Counted from the first letter of the stretch, positions 17,114 to 26,059 are shown. The stretch is 64,000 nt of DNA from Clostridiales bacterium (GCA_015069575.1 SVIH01000008.1:1-64000), one strand, 5' to 3'. A program made the numbers and translations. The notes: generated by a model from the letters alone, not told the origin.

Positions 17114-17356
17114 ATTGGACATAATGTCTTTTAATGTATCAACATAATTTTCACTGGTTTGCGGGGAACTTTGTCCGCTAAAATTATTTATATTATTTAA
17201 TAATCCCGTAAAATTAGGTAACATAGACATCATGTTTGTTATATTATTTATTTTTGTTGTAAATCCATCTGCGGCTTCGAAAGCATTTTTTATGCTGTTG
17301 AAGCCGTTTTTGTTTGTTAATGCAAGAATAAATATTAGTGGGGTAAGGTCAGTCAT
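17105..17356 (-). CDS. Small protein of unknown function
   Basis: The start is ATG 17356, preceded by GAGGTGATTT. The 83-residue product begins MTDLTPLIFILALTNKNG with a short hydrophobic N-terminus and continues as an Asn/Phe/Met-rich, probably helical region (MMSMLPNFTGLL), with no motif I recognise. It is convergent with the ABC ATPase gene and divergent from another small gene (17429-17716), with which it shares a nearly symmetrical intergenic region. Ribosome-binding site and coding bias support a real gene; function is not known. Confidence 0.6.
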   Translation of the reverse strand: MTDLTPLIFILALTNKNGFNSIKNAFEAADGFTTKINNITNMMSMLPNFTGLLNNINNFSGQSSPQTSENYVDTLKDIMSNLK

Positions 17357-17358
17357 AA

Positions 17359-17424
17359 AAATCACCTCGTTATATTTATATGCACTTTTTTGTTATTTGT
17401 GCATAAATTGTATAGAGGTGATTT
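17359..17424. repeat. Near-palindromic divergent intergenic region
   Basis: AAATCACCTC (17359-17368) mirrors GAGGTGATTT (17415-17424), and TATGCAC (17379-17385) mirrors GTGCATA (17399-17405). The outer arms are the ribosome-binding sites of the two divergent small genes; the inner arms could form a symmetric operator. Confidence 0.55.
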
Positions 17425-17428
17425 AAAA

Positions 17429-17716
17429 TTGAAACGAACATTAAGGTCAAATTCTTCAAATAATAATGTAAATGAAAACAACTTAAATAAAGAACAAAAA
17501 CAACAATTTGATAAATTAAAAGGTATGGCAAAACAGTATGAAGGCAAAAGCGATGCTGAAATATTAAAAGATCTTTCAAAAGCAGTTGAAAAAGGCAAAA
17601 AAGACGGTTCTTTAACAAACGAAAAAATAGATAATATTGCTTCAACAATCGCGCCAATGCTTAATAATGAGCAAAAAGCAAAATTGCAAAAACTAATGGG
17701 TGTTATAAAAAAATAA
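17429..17716 (+). CDS. Small helical protein of unknown function
   Basis: A TTG start at 17429 is chosen because GAGGTG lies eight bases upstream; a longer frame from 17390 crosses that site and is unlikely. The 95-residue protein is basic, rich in Lys, Asn and Gln, lacks a membrane segment and is predicted to be mostly alpha-helical (EQKQQFDKLKGMAKQYEG, ILKDLSKAVEKGKKDG). I do not recognise the family. It is followed by a strong terminator shared with the convergent cysteine desulfurase-like gene. Confidence 0.6.
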   Translation: MKRTLRSNSSNNNVNENNLNKEQKQQFDKLKGMAKQYEGKSDAEILKDLSKAVEKGKKDGSLTNEKIDNIASTIAPMLNNEQKAKLQKLMGVIKK

Positions 17717-17742
17717 GGGGGGAGATTCCCCCTTATTTTTTT
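17711..17742. terminator. Bidirectional terminator
   Basis: AAATAAGGGGG and CCCCCTTATTT form a G-C-rich stem flanked by A and T runs between the small helical protein and the convergent aminotransferase gene. Confidence 0.88.
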
Positions 17743-18860
17743 ACAATTTTTTCAACTGCATCTATTAAATATAAAATGTCTTCCATTGTGTTAAAATAGC
17801 CAACGCTTATTCTTACAGCGCCTGTGCTTTCAGTTTTAAGGTATTTATGCAAAAGTGGGGCACAATGAAAACCGCCACGACAACAAATTCCGAATTTTTT
17901 ATCTAAAATTTCAGCAACTTCATTTGAATGAATATTGTCAATATTAAAAGCAACAACACCACTTTTTGATAAATGCGGTGAATATATTTTAACTGAGCTT
18001 ATATGCTTTAAATTATCAATAAGATATTGTGTTAATTTTTTTTCATGATTTAATATATTTTCACTGTTTCTTTTACAAAAAATAACGCCTTGTTCTAGTG
18101 CTGCAATATTTTGTACTGAAAGAGTTCCACTTTCAAGGTATTCAGGCATATCATTTGGTTGGTCAAGGCTGAAAGTAGCAGTTCCTGTGCCACCAAATCT
18201 GAAAGGTCTGGGTAAAAATGAATCGTTTTTTATTCCTAAAATTCCGATTCCTTGTGGGCCATATAACCCTTTATGACCTGCACAGCAAATATAATCATAA
18301 TCAAAATCAAGATTTTGTACTCCTACAGCCTGCGCACCATCAATAATCAAAAGTAGATTGTGCTTTCTTTTGAATGAAGAAAATATATTCATGTTCTGTT
18401 TAATGCCTGTTACATTTGAAACATAGTTAACGATAATGGCTTTTGTATTTTTTTTAATACTTTTTTCTAGGCTTTCCTCTGTAATTATACCATTTTCATC
18501 AGGCATAATTACTGTGTAATCTACACCTTTAATGTTTTTTAGATTTTCAAGAGGTCTTAAAACAGAATTGTGTTCATATACTGTTGTTAAAATATGATCA
18601 TCGGAATTAAACAAGCCATTTATAATCATATTCAGTGAATCAGTGCAACCAAATGTAAAAACAACATTTTCAGGTTTATTAATATTTAAAAAATCGGCAA
18701 TTGTATAGCGTGCTGTATAAATTATTTCTGCCGCTTTAATGGAAGCAATATGACTGCTTCTTCCTGCGTTTGCAGAATATTTTTTTAAAATTTCATCACT
18801 TTTTGTATAAACCTCAGGAGGTTTTAAAAGTGTTGTGGCAGCATTATCAAGATATATCAT
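17733..18860 (-). CDS. Cysteine desulfurase-family aminotransferase class V (TIGR01977-like)
   Basis: This 375-residue PLP enzyme has the Schiff-base Lys in CAGHKGLYGPQGIG, the class V core and a C-terminal RGGFHCAPLLHK with the candidate catalytic Cys. The pattern fits the EF2568/TIGR01977 cysteine desulfurase group found in clostridia, distinct from IscS. It would release sulfur (or selenium) from cysteine. Its neighbour on the opposite strand is DUF3343, a proposed Se/S carrier-like family, a pairing often seen. The start follows GGAG. A second desulfurase lies 400 bases downstream. Confidence 0.85.
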   Translation of the reverse strand: MIYLDNAATTLLKPPEVYTKSDEILKKYSANAGRSSHIASIKAAEIIYTARYTIADFLNINKPENVVFTFGCTDSLNMIINGLFNSDDHILTTVYEHNSVLRPLENLKNIKGVDYTVIMPDENGIITEESLEKSIKKNTKAIIVNYVSNVTGIKQNMNIFSSFKRKHNLLLIIDGAQAVGVQNLDFDYDYICCAGHKGLYGPQGIGILGIKNDSFLPRPFRFGGTGTATFSLDQPNDMPEYLESGTLSVQNIAALEQGVIFCKRNSENILNHEKKLTQYLIDNLKHISSVKIYSPHLSKSGVVAFNIDNIHSNEVAEILDKKFGICCRGGFHCAPLLHKYLKTESTGAVRISVGYFNTMEDILYLIDAVEKIVKK

Positions 18861-18934
18861 AAAATACTCCGTTCACTTTTATTTACTGCACATAATATAT
18901 TATATTAAATGCATCAGTTGGAGGTCACAATATT

Positions 18935-19198
18935 ATGAATGAATTTATCTTAATAGTTCTCCGTTCGCGAACACAGGTGTTTGGGTTTCAAAAATTAATT
19001 AAAAGTTCAGGGATAGAAAGTGAAATTGTTAATACTCCTAAAGAAATTTTTGTTGGGTGCGGATTATCTATAAGAATTAATAACAAAGATTTTAACGAAG
19101 TAAAAAGATTATATCAGCAATACAGACCTCAAAGTTTTGTTGGGTTTTACAATGTGATATTTGATGGATATAAAAATATAATTTTATCTGTGTTATGA
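18935..19198 (+). CDS. DUF3343 protein (putative Se/S carrier-like)
   Basis: The 87-residue product (MNEFILIVLRSRTQVFGFQK start) matches DUF3343, whose members are small proteins located next to desulfurases or selenium genes and proposed to carry sulfur or selenium. Cys47 in VGCGLSI would be the candidate carrier residue. GGAGG precedes the start. It lies between two cysteine-desulfurase-type genes, in keeping with a sulfur-transfer role; the biochemical function is not proven. Confidence 0.75.
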   Translation: MNEFILIVLRSRTQVFGFQKLIKSSGIESEIVNTPKEIFVGCGLSIRINNKDFNEVKRLYQQYRPQSFVGFYNVIFDGYKNIILSVL

Positions 19199-19227
19199 TT
19201 GACATTTAAAAAATATTATGATAGCAT
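19199..19227 (+). promoter_or_regulatory. Possible promoter of the cysteine desulfurase gene
   Basis: TTGACA (19199-19204) and a weaker TAGCAT (19222-19227) are 17 bases apart, 30 bases before the start. Confidence 0.45.
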
Positions 19228-19257
19228 TTAATTATAAAAAATATAAAGGATGTTTTT

Positions 19258-20385
19258 ATGATTTATGCTGATTATGCTTCAACAACTCCTGTAGATAAAG
19301 AAGTTGTTGAACAAATGTATGCTTGTTTAAAAAATGATTTTGCAAACGCATCAAGCGTTCATTTGTTTGGTAGGGAAACTTCGTATTTAATAGAAAAAGC
19401 AAGAAAAGAAATTGCACAGATTCTTAATGCTGATAAAAATGAAATATATTTTACTTCCGGCGGAACAGAAAGTGATAACTGGGCACTACAGGGTGTAATA
19501 GAAGCAACAGGTAAAAAACATATAATTACAACTTCGATAGAACATCACGCAATATTGAATTGTTGCAAATTTCTTGAAAAAAAGGGAATAAGGGTAACAT
19601 ATCTTTCTGTTGATAAATATGGAAAAATTGATATAGACGCTCTTAAAAACGCTATATGTGAAGATACTGCGATTATTTCGATTATTGCCGCTAATAATGA
19701 GATAGGAACTATTCAGGATATTGATGAAATTGGCAAAATTGCAAAAGAGAATAATATCATATTCCATACAGATGCTGTTCAAGCCATCGGTAGTTTAAAA
19801 ATTGATGTAAAAAAATCAAATATCTCACTTATGTCACTTTCTGCACATAAGTTTTATGGTCCTAAAGGCATTGGAATTTTGTATATAAAAAGTGGTACAA
19901 AAATTTCTAATATGTTTTATGGTGGTTCTCAAGAAAGAGATAGACGACCGGGAACATCTAATACGCCATTAATTGTAGGTATGTCTGTTGCCTTAAGAAA
20001 ATTATATGAAAATTTTGATATTAATAATTGCATTTTAACAAAAAGAAGTGATACGGTAAAAGAAATTATAAAAAATAATTTGCCGCAAGCAATATTTAAT
20101 GGTCATCCTACTCAAAGGATAAACGGTAATATCAGTATCAGTTTTCCAAACATTCAATCAGATGCATTAGTTGTTTTGCTTGATGCAATGGGTGTTGCTG
20201 TTTCTAATGGTGCAGCGTGTTCTGCAGGTTCTGTTAAAACATCACATGTAATAAAAGCCATAAATAGTGATGCTGAAATGTTTGGCACAATAAGAATATC
20301 TTTAAGCCATTTAACAACTGAAGATGAAGCAATAAATATTGCCAATACAGTTGTTAATGCTGTAAAAAATTTATTAAATAAATAA
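19258..20385 (+). CDS. Cysteine desulfurase (IscS/NifS type)
   Basis: The 375-residue protein has the class V PLP fold with the Schiff-base Lys in LSAHKFYGPKGIG and the catalytic Cys on the mobile loop (SNGAACSAGSVKTSHV) typical of group I (IscS/NifS) enzymes. It moves sulfur from cysteine to iron-sulfur clusters or tRNA thiolation. In Bacillus the equivalent gene (yrvO) lies next to trmU and upstream of yrrD and yrrI homologues; here the PRC-barrel and AI-2E genes follow but trmU is absent from this locus. No IscU is adjacent. A strong terminator follows. Confidence 0.9.
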   Translation: MIYADYASTTPVDKEVVEQMYACLKNDFANASSVHLFGRETSYLIEKARKEIAQILNADKNEIYFTSGGTESDNWALQGVIEATGKKHIITTSIEHHAILNCCKFLEKKGIRVTYLSVDKYGKIDIDALKNAICEDTAIISIIAANNEIGTIQDIDEIGKIAKENNIIFHTDAVQAIGSLKIDVKKSNISLMSLSAHKFYGPKGIGILYIKSGTKISNMFYGGSQERDRRPGTSNTPLIVGMSVALRKLYENFDINNCILTKRSDTVKEIIKNNLPQAIFNGHPTQRINGNISISFPNIQSDALVVLLDAMGVAVSNGAACSAGSVKTSHVIKAINSDAEMFGTIRISLSHLTTEDEAINIANTVVNAVKNLLNK

Positions 20386-20389
20386 AAAG

Positions 20390-20420
20390 TACTGTTGGAT
20401 TTTTCCAACAGTATTTTTTT
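20390..20420 (+). terminator. Intrinsic terminator of the cysteine desulfurase gene
   Basis: ACTGTTGGA and TCCAACAGT form a nine-base stem followed by A and T7. Confidence 0.88.
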
Positions 20421-20486
20421 GTTTTTGGTGTTAAAAAATCAATTAATCGGCAATAATATTTCTATAATAATTTAAAAGGTGGAAGT

Positions 20487-20939
20487 ATGGAAGCGTTAAG
20501 CAGTTATATCGGAATTGATGTGTATTGCCAGGGTAAAATTATAGGCAGAATAACTGATTTTTTAATAAATATTACCCAAAAAGATATCGGAGGCATTACC
20601 TGTATCGGCAATTCAGGAATAATAAGAAACAAGTTCTACGTTGATAAATCAGGCATTAAGCATCTTGACAGAAACGGCGCAGTTATCGATAAAGATAAAA
20701 TCAGATACAAACGATTTTTTTACGAAGAGTATGCGCAAAGTGGATTTGGTATATACAAAGATAAAGATTATTTTGCAGGCAGTGTTGGTGATATATATTT
20801 TGACCCTGTAAAATTGAAAATTGATAGTGTTAGTGTTAAAAAAGGGTTTATTGATGATATGATTTATGGCAGGGATATTGTTGATATTAAGAATATTTCT
20901 ATGACAGAAAAAGGTCTAATTATTATAAACAGAGAATAA
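20487..20939 (+). CDS. PRC-barrel domain protein (YrrD-like)
   Basis: The 150-residue protein has two PRC-barrel-like halves: residues 3-60 (GIDVYCQGKIIGRITDFLI) and about 90-145 (SVGDIYFDPVKLKIDSVSV). PRC-barrels mediate protein or RNA contact in proteins such as RimM; YrrD-type stand-alone double barrels have no proven role. The ribosome-binding site is GGTGG. Position upstream of an AI-2E permease and ireB matches the order around yrrD and yrrI in Bacillus subtilis. Confidence 0.75.
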   Translation: MEALSSYIGIDVYCQGKIIGRITDFLINITQKDIGGITCIGNSGIIRNKFYVDKSGIKHLDRNGAVIDKDKIRYKRFFYEEYAQSGFGIYKDKDYFAGSVGDIYFDPVKLKIDSVSVKKGFIDDMIYGRDIVDIKNISMTEKGLIIINRE

Positions 20940-20953
20940 AGGGAGGTGTTGTT

Positions 20954-21100
20954 ATGAAATTGGTTAGTACAGGAATTATGGTTGTAACAGGTGTAGCAGC
21001 AGGAATGGTTGCAGGTGCATATCTTTCTATGAGTAAACCTTGTGTTAGAAGAATTTACCGTTATGGCAAGCGTGCCGCTAAACAAATGTTTAATATGTAG
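20954..21100 (+). CDS. 48-residue membrane-associated small protein
   Basis: A small frame from ATG 20954 follows GGGAGGTG. The product has one hydrophobic Gly/Ala/Val-rich segment (TGIMVVTGVAAGMVAGAYLS, residues 6-25) and a basic C-terminal tail (RRIYRYGKRAAKQMF), a plan like YtxH-type or other short single-pass proteins. It sits between the PRC-barrel and AI-2E genes in the same direction. The family is not identified; the start, site and membrane segment support a real gene. Confidence 0.65.
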   Translation: MKLVSTGIMVVTGVAAGMVAGAYLSMSKPCVRRIYRYGKRAAKQMFNM

Positions 21101-21136
21101 TTTAGGGGGCTTAGCCCCTACATAAAAGGAGATATT

Positions 21137-22177
21137 ATGAATAAGAAAAAAATACTATATATTATAATTTTATCATTACTTTTATTAATAATATTCTTTT
21201 TTGCACGCAAGGCAGTTTTGACGGTGCTGGGTTTGCTTATTGCTTGTACTATTTTATCGTATATTGTATTGCCTTTTATTAAAATATTAGAAAAAAGAGC
21301 GCCAAAAACATGGGCAACACTAATTGGTTTTTTACTATTAATTGTAATTTTAATTGCTTTTTTTGTTTTGCTTGTTCCTGTTTTTGTTCAGCAAATAAAA
21401 GATTTAATTGTTTTTTTACCGCAGTATGTTGAAATGGCAAAAAAATATATATCTTTTATCTTTTTAAAAGTGCCTTTTTTAAAAGAAATTTTTAATAATA
21501 TAAAAATTGATGAAAGTATATCGCAAAAAGCGTTAAATTTAATAAATAATTTTTCACCTTCTACATTAATAACTATTGCTTCCACGGCATTATTAGTGCC
21601 GGTTGTTATGTTTTATATGATTCGTGATAGAGAACAAATAAAAAAAATAGGTATGTTTTTATTGCCGGGTAAAATGCGTGTTCACTTGATGTTTACTTTT
21701 CGCGATATAAACCGTCAGTTAAGAGATTATGTGATGGGCGAATTTATTATAATTCTTATTGTCAGCGGTTTAATGTCAGTAACACTTGTTTTATTTGGGT
21801 ATGAATATTGGTTGATTCTTGGACTAATTATGGGCATTTTTAATGTTATCCCATATGTTGGCCCAATCTTTGGTAGTATACCTATTTTGTTAACTGCTGC
21901 AACACAGGGATGGAATAGGGTGATTCTGGCATTAATTTTAATAATTGTTGTGCAACAAATAGATAATCTTATCATTCAGCCAAGAATAATTTCTGATAGT
22001 GTAAAAATTCATCCGGTGACAGTTTTGATATGCGTTCTTGCAGGAAGTGCTATTGGAAATTTTTTAGGAATGGTACTTGCAATACCTGTTTATATTATTT
22101 TAAGAATTCTTTTTATAGAATTTTATAAACATTTTAGTGAAAGAAAGCAGAAAATACCTGAATTTTATAAATTATAG
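21137..22177 (+). CDS. AI-2E-family transporter (YrrI-like)
   Basis: This 346-residue protein has about seven or eight membrane segments and the family features: paired N-terminal helices, a soluble middle (about 75-150), and the conserved GIFNVIPYVGPIFG and LIIQPRIISDSVKIHPV motifs. AI-2E-family members include Na+/H+ antiporters and exporters of small solutes; the substrate is unknown. AAAGGAG precedes the start. The position just before ireB/yqgF resembles yrrI in Bacillus, although alaS, which normally separates them, is missing. Confidence 0.9.
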   Translation: MNKKKILYIIILSLLLLIIFFFARKAVLTVLGLLIACTILSYIVLPFIKILEKRAPKTWATLIGFLLLIVILIAFFVLLVPVFVQQIKDLIVFLPQYVEMAKKYISFIFLKVPFLKEIFNNIKIDESISQKALNLINNFSPSTLITIASTALLVPVVMFYMIRDREQIKKIGMFLLPGKMRVHLMFTFRDINRQLRDYVMGEFIIILIVSGLMSVTLVLFGYEYWLILGLIMGIFNVIPYVGPIFGSIPILLTAATQGWNRVILALILIIVVQQIDNLIIQPRIISDSVKIHPVTVLICVLAGSAIGNFLGMVLAIPVYIILRILFIEFYKHFSERKQKIPEFYKL

Positions 22178-22179
22178 TC

Positions 22180-22208
22180 TTGAAAAATTTTCCAAAATAT
22201 ACTATAAT
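22180..22208 (+). promoter_or_regulatory. SigA-type promoter of ireB-yqgF-DUF1292
   Basis: TTGAAA (22180-22185), a 17-base spacer and TATAAT (22203-22208) lie just after the AI-2E stop codon. Confidence 0.72.
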
Positions 22209-22240
22209 ACAAATATAATATAAAAATGGAGGGCTATAAT

Positions 22241-22492
22241 ATGACAAATATTAACGATACAATGAAATATACCCGTTGCGAAGATAATACTCAAATTAAA
22301 GATATTTTAGTTCAGGTTTATTCTGCTTTGCAAGAAAAAGGATATGATCCTGTAAATCAAATCGTTGGATATATTCTTTCGGGCGATCCAACATATATTA
22401 CAGGATATAATAATGCAAGAAACCTTATTCGCAGGGTTGAAAGAGACGAACTTCTTGAAGAATTAGTTAAAAACTATATTGAAAATTGCTGA
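22241..22492 (+). CDS. ireB: IreB-family regulatory protein (UPF0297)
   Basis: The start is ATG 22241 after GGAGGG; an in-frame ATG 15 bases upstream overlaps that site and is rejected. The 83-residue product, with [15 protein letters not shown] at the N-terminus and [20 protein letters not shown] in the middle, is a clear IreB/YrzL-family protein. In Enterococcus it is a small phosphorylated regulator controlled by the PASTA kinase IreK. It is co-encoded with yqgF and DUF1292, a highly conserved Firmicute trio. Confidence 0.93.
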   Translation: MTNINDTMKYTRCEDNTQIKDILVQVYSALQEKGYDPVNQIVGYILSGDPTYITGYNNARNLIRRVERDELLEELVKNYIENC

Positions 22493-22911
22493 TGGTTTAT
22501 CTGGGGCTTGATATAGGTGACAAACGAATAGGTATTTCAGTAAGCACAAGCGGTATTTTTGCAAGCGGTGTTGAAACATATTATCGAACAAGTCTTAAAA
22601 ATGATTGCCAGCATATTCTTGAACTTGTGAAAAAATATAATGTTGATATTATTGTTGCAGGATTACCAAAGCATTTAAATGGCGATAATCATCAACAGGC
22701 TGAAAAAAACGAAGTTTTATGTAGCGCGTTAAGAGAACAAGGATGTAAGATTGATTATTTCGATGAAAGGCTTACTTCTGCTGCTGCCGAAAAGGCGATG
22801 CTTGAAGCAGATTTGTCACGCAAAAAACGTAAAGAAAATATTGATAAACTTGCTGCAGTTATAATATTGCAGGACTATTTGGATACTAAAGGCGGAGGAT
22901 TTAAATTATGA
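22492..22911 (+). CDS. yqgF: YqgF/RuvX-family putative pre-16S rRNA nuclease
   Basis: I place the start at ATG 22492, sharing one base with the ireB stop (coupled translation); an in-frame TTG six bases upstream is the alternative. The 139-residue protein has the RNase H-like fold motifs YLGLDIGDKRIGISVS, IIVAGLPKHLNG and DERLTSAAAE. The family trims the 5' end of 16S rRNA; it has also been described as a Holliday-junction resolvase-like protein. Its stop overlaps the DUF1292 start by four bases. Confidence 0.92.
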   Translation: MVYLGLDIGDKRIGISVSTSGIFASGVETYYRTSLKNDCQHILELVKKYNVDIIVAGLPKHLNGDNHQQAEKNEVLCSALREQGCKIDYFDERLTSAAAEKAMLEADLSRKKRKENIDKLAAVIILQDYLDTKGGGFKL

Positions 22912-23177
22912 GTGAGCAAACAGAAAATATTGTGGTTACACTTATGGATGAAAATGATGAGAGCTTTGATGCAGAACTTTTAGACAGTATTATGTACGAT
23001 GGACATATATATAACTTTTTTATTCCTGTTGAAGAAAAGGATAAAGAAGAACCCCTTGTTATTATTTTGGAGTATAAAGAAGAAGGGGATGATATAATTC
23101 TTCTTCCTGTTGAAAATGAAGTTCTTCTTGATGAGATATGGCAGGCATACGAAGAAGAATATATTGATGAAGAATAA
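22908..23177 (+). CDS. DUF1292 protein (YrzB-like)
   Basis: This acidic 89-residue protein has the DUF1292 pattern, with MDENDESFDAELLDSI and the C-terminal Glu-rich tail (YEEEYIDEE). The function is not known. Across Firmicutes it is encoded with ireB and yqgF, as here, where it overlaps yqgF. The site GGCGGAGG lies before its start, and a large hairpin terminator follows. Confidence 0.88.
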   Translation: MSEQTENIVVTLMDENDESFDAELLDSIMYDGHIYNFFIPVEEKDKEEPLVIILEYKEEGDDIILLPVENEVLLDEIWQAYEEEYIDEE

Positions 23178-23218
23178 TATAACATAATAAATTATTTAAA
23201 ATAAAAAAAGGTTTTTTT

Positions 23219-23261
23219 AGTCTTTTGCAGAATTATTATATTTGAGCAAAAGACTTTTTTT
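23219..23261 (+). terminator. Terminator or attenuator between DUF1292 and dgt
   Basis: AGTCTTTTGC (23219-23228) and GCAAAAGACT (23246-23255) form a ten-base stem with a 17-base loop and T6. The AAAGG of dgt starts only five bases after the T-run and no clear promoter lies between, so some transcripts must read through. Confidence 0.82.
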
Positions 23262-23276
23262 GTTGAAAGGTGTTTT

Positions 23277-24275
23277 ATGAGAAAAGAAATTGAACTTTTT
23301 GAACAAAATAATCTCTCTCCGTTTGCACAAAAAGCGTGTGAAAGCAAAGGTAGGGATATTTATGAAGAAGAGTGTGATTTGCGAACAGCATTTCAAAGGG
23401 ATAGGGACCGCATTATTTATTGCAAGTCATTCAGGCGCCTGAAACATAAAACACAGGTATTTCTTTCACCCGAAGGCGATCACTATCGCACAAGATTAAC
23501 GCATACCCTGGAGGTAAGCCAGATAGCAAGAACAATTGCAAGAAGTTTAAGGCTTAATGAAGATCTTACCGAAGCCATAGCGATGGGGCATGACCTTGGT
23601 CATACACCTTTTGGTCATGCAGGTGAAAGGGTGTTGAACAGGCTTTCTTCAACAGGATTTGAACATAATGTTCAAAGCAGGCGCGTTGTTGAACAACTTG
23701 AAAATGGGGAAGGTCTTAATCTTACATGGGAAGTTCGTGATGGAATTGAAAACCATACTAGCAGGTCAAAACCATCAACCCTTGAAGGCAAAATAGTTTC
23801 TTATGCCGATAGAATTGCTTATATAAACCATGATATTGACGATGCCTGCCGTGCAGGAATTATTACTGAGGCTGATTTACCTTTCAGAACAAATATGATT
23901 CTTGGTACAGATAATTCCTCAAGAATTGATACTCTTGTAACTGATATTATCGTAAACAGTAAAGATAAAAATGAGATAACAATGTCACCGCAGATATATG
24001 AAGTAATGAACGAATTAAGGGATTATATGTTCAGTAACATATATTGTTCAGAAAGCACAGCTAAAACAGAAGAAATAAAGGCCGAGGGCGTTATAGAAAA
24101 TCTATTTAATGCTTATATGAATGATGATAGTATTTTGCCTGATAGTGTAAAATTTGCTATAAAACAGTATGGCAGAGAACAGGCGGTATGCGATTATATT
24201 GCCGGAATGTCCGATGGATATGCATTAAAGGAGTATGAACGATTGTTTGTTCCACGTTCATGGCAAAAGAATTAA
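23277..24275 (+). CDS. dgt: Deoxyguanosinetriphosphate triphosphohydrolase-like protein (HD domain)
   Basis: The 332-residue protein has the dGTPase-family HD motif set: H(62-70 region) SFRRLKHKTQVF, THTLEVSQIA, the HD pair in MGHDLGHTPFGHAGE and a later Asp in SYADRIAYINHDIDD. These enzymes remove triphosphate from dNTPs and tune the pool. In clostridia this gene lies immediately upstream of dnaG and rpoD, as here (12 bases to dnaG), forming the macromolecular synthesis operon. Confidence 0.92.
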   Translation: MRKEIELFEQNNLSPFAQKACESKGRDIYEEECDLRTAFQRDRDRIIYCKSFRRLKHKTQVFLSPEGDHYRTRLTHTLEVSQIARTIARSLRLNEDLTEAIAMGHDLGHTPFGHAGERVLNRLSSTGFEHNVQSRRVVEQLENGEGLNLTWEVRDGIENHTSRSKPSTLEGKIVSYADRIAYINHDIDDACRAGIITEADLPFRTNMILGTDNSSRIDTLVTDIIVNSKDKNEITMSPQIYEVMNELRDYMFSNIYCSESTAKTEEIKAEGVIENLFNAYMNDDSILPDSVKFAIKQYGREQAVCDYIAGMSDGYALKEYERLFVPRSWQKN

Positions 24276-24287
24276 AAGGAGAAATGT

Positions 24288-26048
24288 ATGCCAAGAATAC
24301 CTGAAAATTTTATTGATGCAGTAATCGATAAAGTGGATATTGTTGATGTAATTTCAGAATATGTTTCGCTACAGAAAAAAGGCAACAAATATGTTGGCTT
24401 GTGTCCATTTCATAATGAAAAAACAGCTTCATTCACTGTTGATGGTGATAAGCAACTTTTTTATTGCTTTGGCTGTCACGTTGGCGGTAATATTATTGGC
24501 TTTTTAGAAAAAAAAGAAAATCTTACATATTTTGAAACAATTGAAGAACTTGCTAAAAGGGCTAATATGCCGATGCCTCAGTTGGAAAATAAAAATTATT
24601 CTTCAGGCTATTCCAATGAAACCAAGAAGAAGATATATGAAGCTAATAAAGAGGCGGCAAGATTTTATTTTAATACCTTGTTTGAACCTGAAGGTGCAGA
24701 GGGGCTTGAGTATTTTTTAAATCGCGGCTTAACAGAAAACATTATAAGAAGATTTGGTTTAGGATATGCACCTAACAGCCGTGATGCATTAGTTAAACAT
24801 CTGATTAGTAAAGGATATGATGAAGAAACCATTGTGCTTGCAGGTTTAGCACAAAGGAATGATTATGGCATAAGGGATAACTTCCGTACAAGAGTAATGT
24901 TTCCTATAATTGCGCCAGGCGGTGAAATTCTTGGGTTTGGCGGCAGGGTGCTTGATAAATCATTACCTAAATATTTAAATACAGGGGATACGCCTGTTTT
25001 TAATAAGCGTAAAAATCTTTATGCACTTAATATTCTTAAAAAGAATAACAGGGGCAGGGCAATAATAGGCGAAGGCTATATGGATGTTATTGCACTTAAT
25101 ATGGCTGGTTTTGATTATGGTGTTGCCTCACTTGGTACGGCTGTTACGCCTGAACAGGTGCGCTTGTTAAAAAGATATACCACTGAAATTTATATTTGTT
25201 ATGATGGCGATAAAGCGGGTATAAGCGCTACACATAAAGTTATCGATCTTATGAAAGATGCAGAATTAAAGCCAAAAATAATAGCGCTTCCATTAGGTGT
25301 TGATCCTGATGAATTTATTAATGAACACGGTGCACAGGCTTTTAGTGATAAAATTAAAACTGCGCGGACAAGCATTGAATATCTGATGGATGAAATTAAA
25401 GAACAATGCGATATGAATACTGAGGAAGGCAAAGCTCAATTTGCACAAAAAGCAACAGCTGTTGTTGAAAAATATGCCTTTGACAGTATTGAAACGGAAA
25501 TGTATCTTCGCAGAATTAATCAGATAAGTGGGTTTTCTATTGATGCTCTTTACAGTTCATTTGATAAAAAAAATGTCAAAAAAAATAATTATCAAAACGA
25601 TGTAAATTACAGTTTTATAAATAAATTCGATGCAGTTACTGAAAGGGCATTGATTTCTGTTTTAATTGAACATCCTGAACTTGTAAATAATATCAAAGAT
25701 TCAATGAAGGATGAATACTTTACAAATCCATCGTACAATAAAATATATAAACATATCGTTCAAAACGAGGTTAAAACAGAAATATCTGTTTTAATGCGCG
25801 AATTTGAAGGCGATGATGAATGTATAAATGCATTATCGGCTGTTGGAATTGAAAACACTGTCTTTGGTGATGCAAGAGCGTATCTTGAAGATTGTTTCTT
25901 AAAAATGGTAGTTGAATATAATAACAGAAAAAGAGAAGAATATTCAAGAAAACTTTCTGAACCATATTCAGCAGAAGAAAAGATTAGTTTTGCTGCTGAA
26001 ATAGCAAAAATAGATATGGAAATTAAAAAATTACGCAGTAAATTTTAG
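24288..26048 (+). CDS. dnaG: DNA primase DnaG
   Basis: The 586-residue protein has the N-terminal CHC2 zinc ribbon ([20 protein letters not shown] to CFGCHVGG, about 39-65), the primase catalytic core with the Toprim motif ([19 protein letters not shown]) and a C-terminal helicase-binding region. It makes RNA primers at the replication fork. It starts after AAAGGAG and is followed by rpoD after 11 bases with an AGGAGG site, a conserved pairing. Length is normal for Firmicute primases. Confidence 0.97.
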   Translation: MPRIPENFIDAVIDKVDIVDVISEYVSLQKKGNKYVGLCPFHNEKTASFTVDGDKQLFYCFGCHVGGNIIGFLEKKENLTYFETIEELAKRANMPMPQLENKNYSSGYSNETKKKIYEANKEAARFYFNTLFEPEGAEGLEYFLNRGLTENIIRRFGLGYAPNSRDALVKHLISKGYDEETIVLAGLAQRNDYGIRDNFRTRVMFPIIAPGGEILGFGGRVLDKSLPKYLNTGDTPVFNKRKNLYALNILKKNNRGRAIIGEGYMDVIALNMAGFDYGVASLGTAVTPEQVRLLKRYTTEIYICYDGDKAGISATHKVIDLMKDAELKPKIIALPLGVDPDEFINEHGAQAFSDKIKTARTSIEYLMDEIKEQCDMNTEEGKAQFAQKATAVVEKYAFDSIETEMYLRRINQISGFSIDALYSSFDKKNVKKNNYQNDVNYSFINKFDAVTERALISVLIEHPELVNNIKDSMKDEYFTNPSYNKIYKHIVQNEVKTEISVLMREFEGDDECINALSAVGIENTVFGDARAYLEDCFLKMVVEYNNRKREEYSRKLSEPYSAEEKISFAAEIAKIDMEIKKLRSKF

Positions 26049-26059
26049 GAGGATATACG

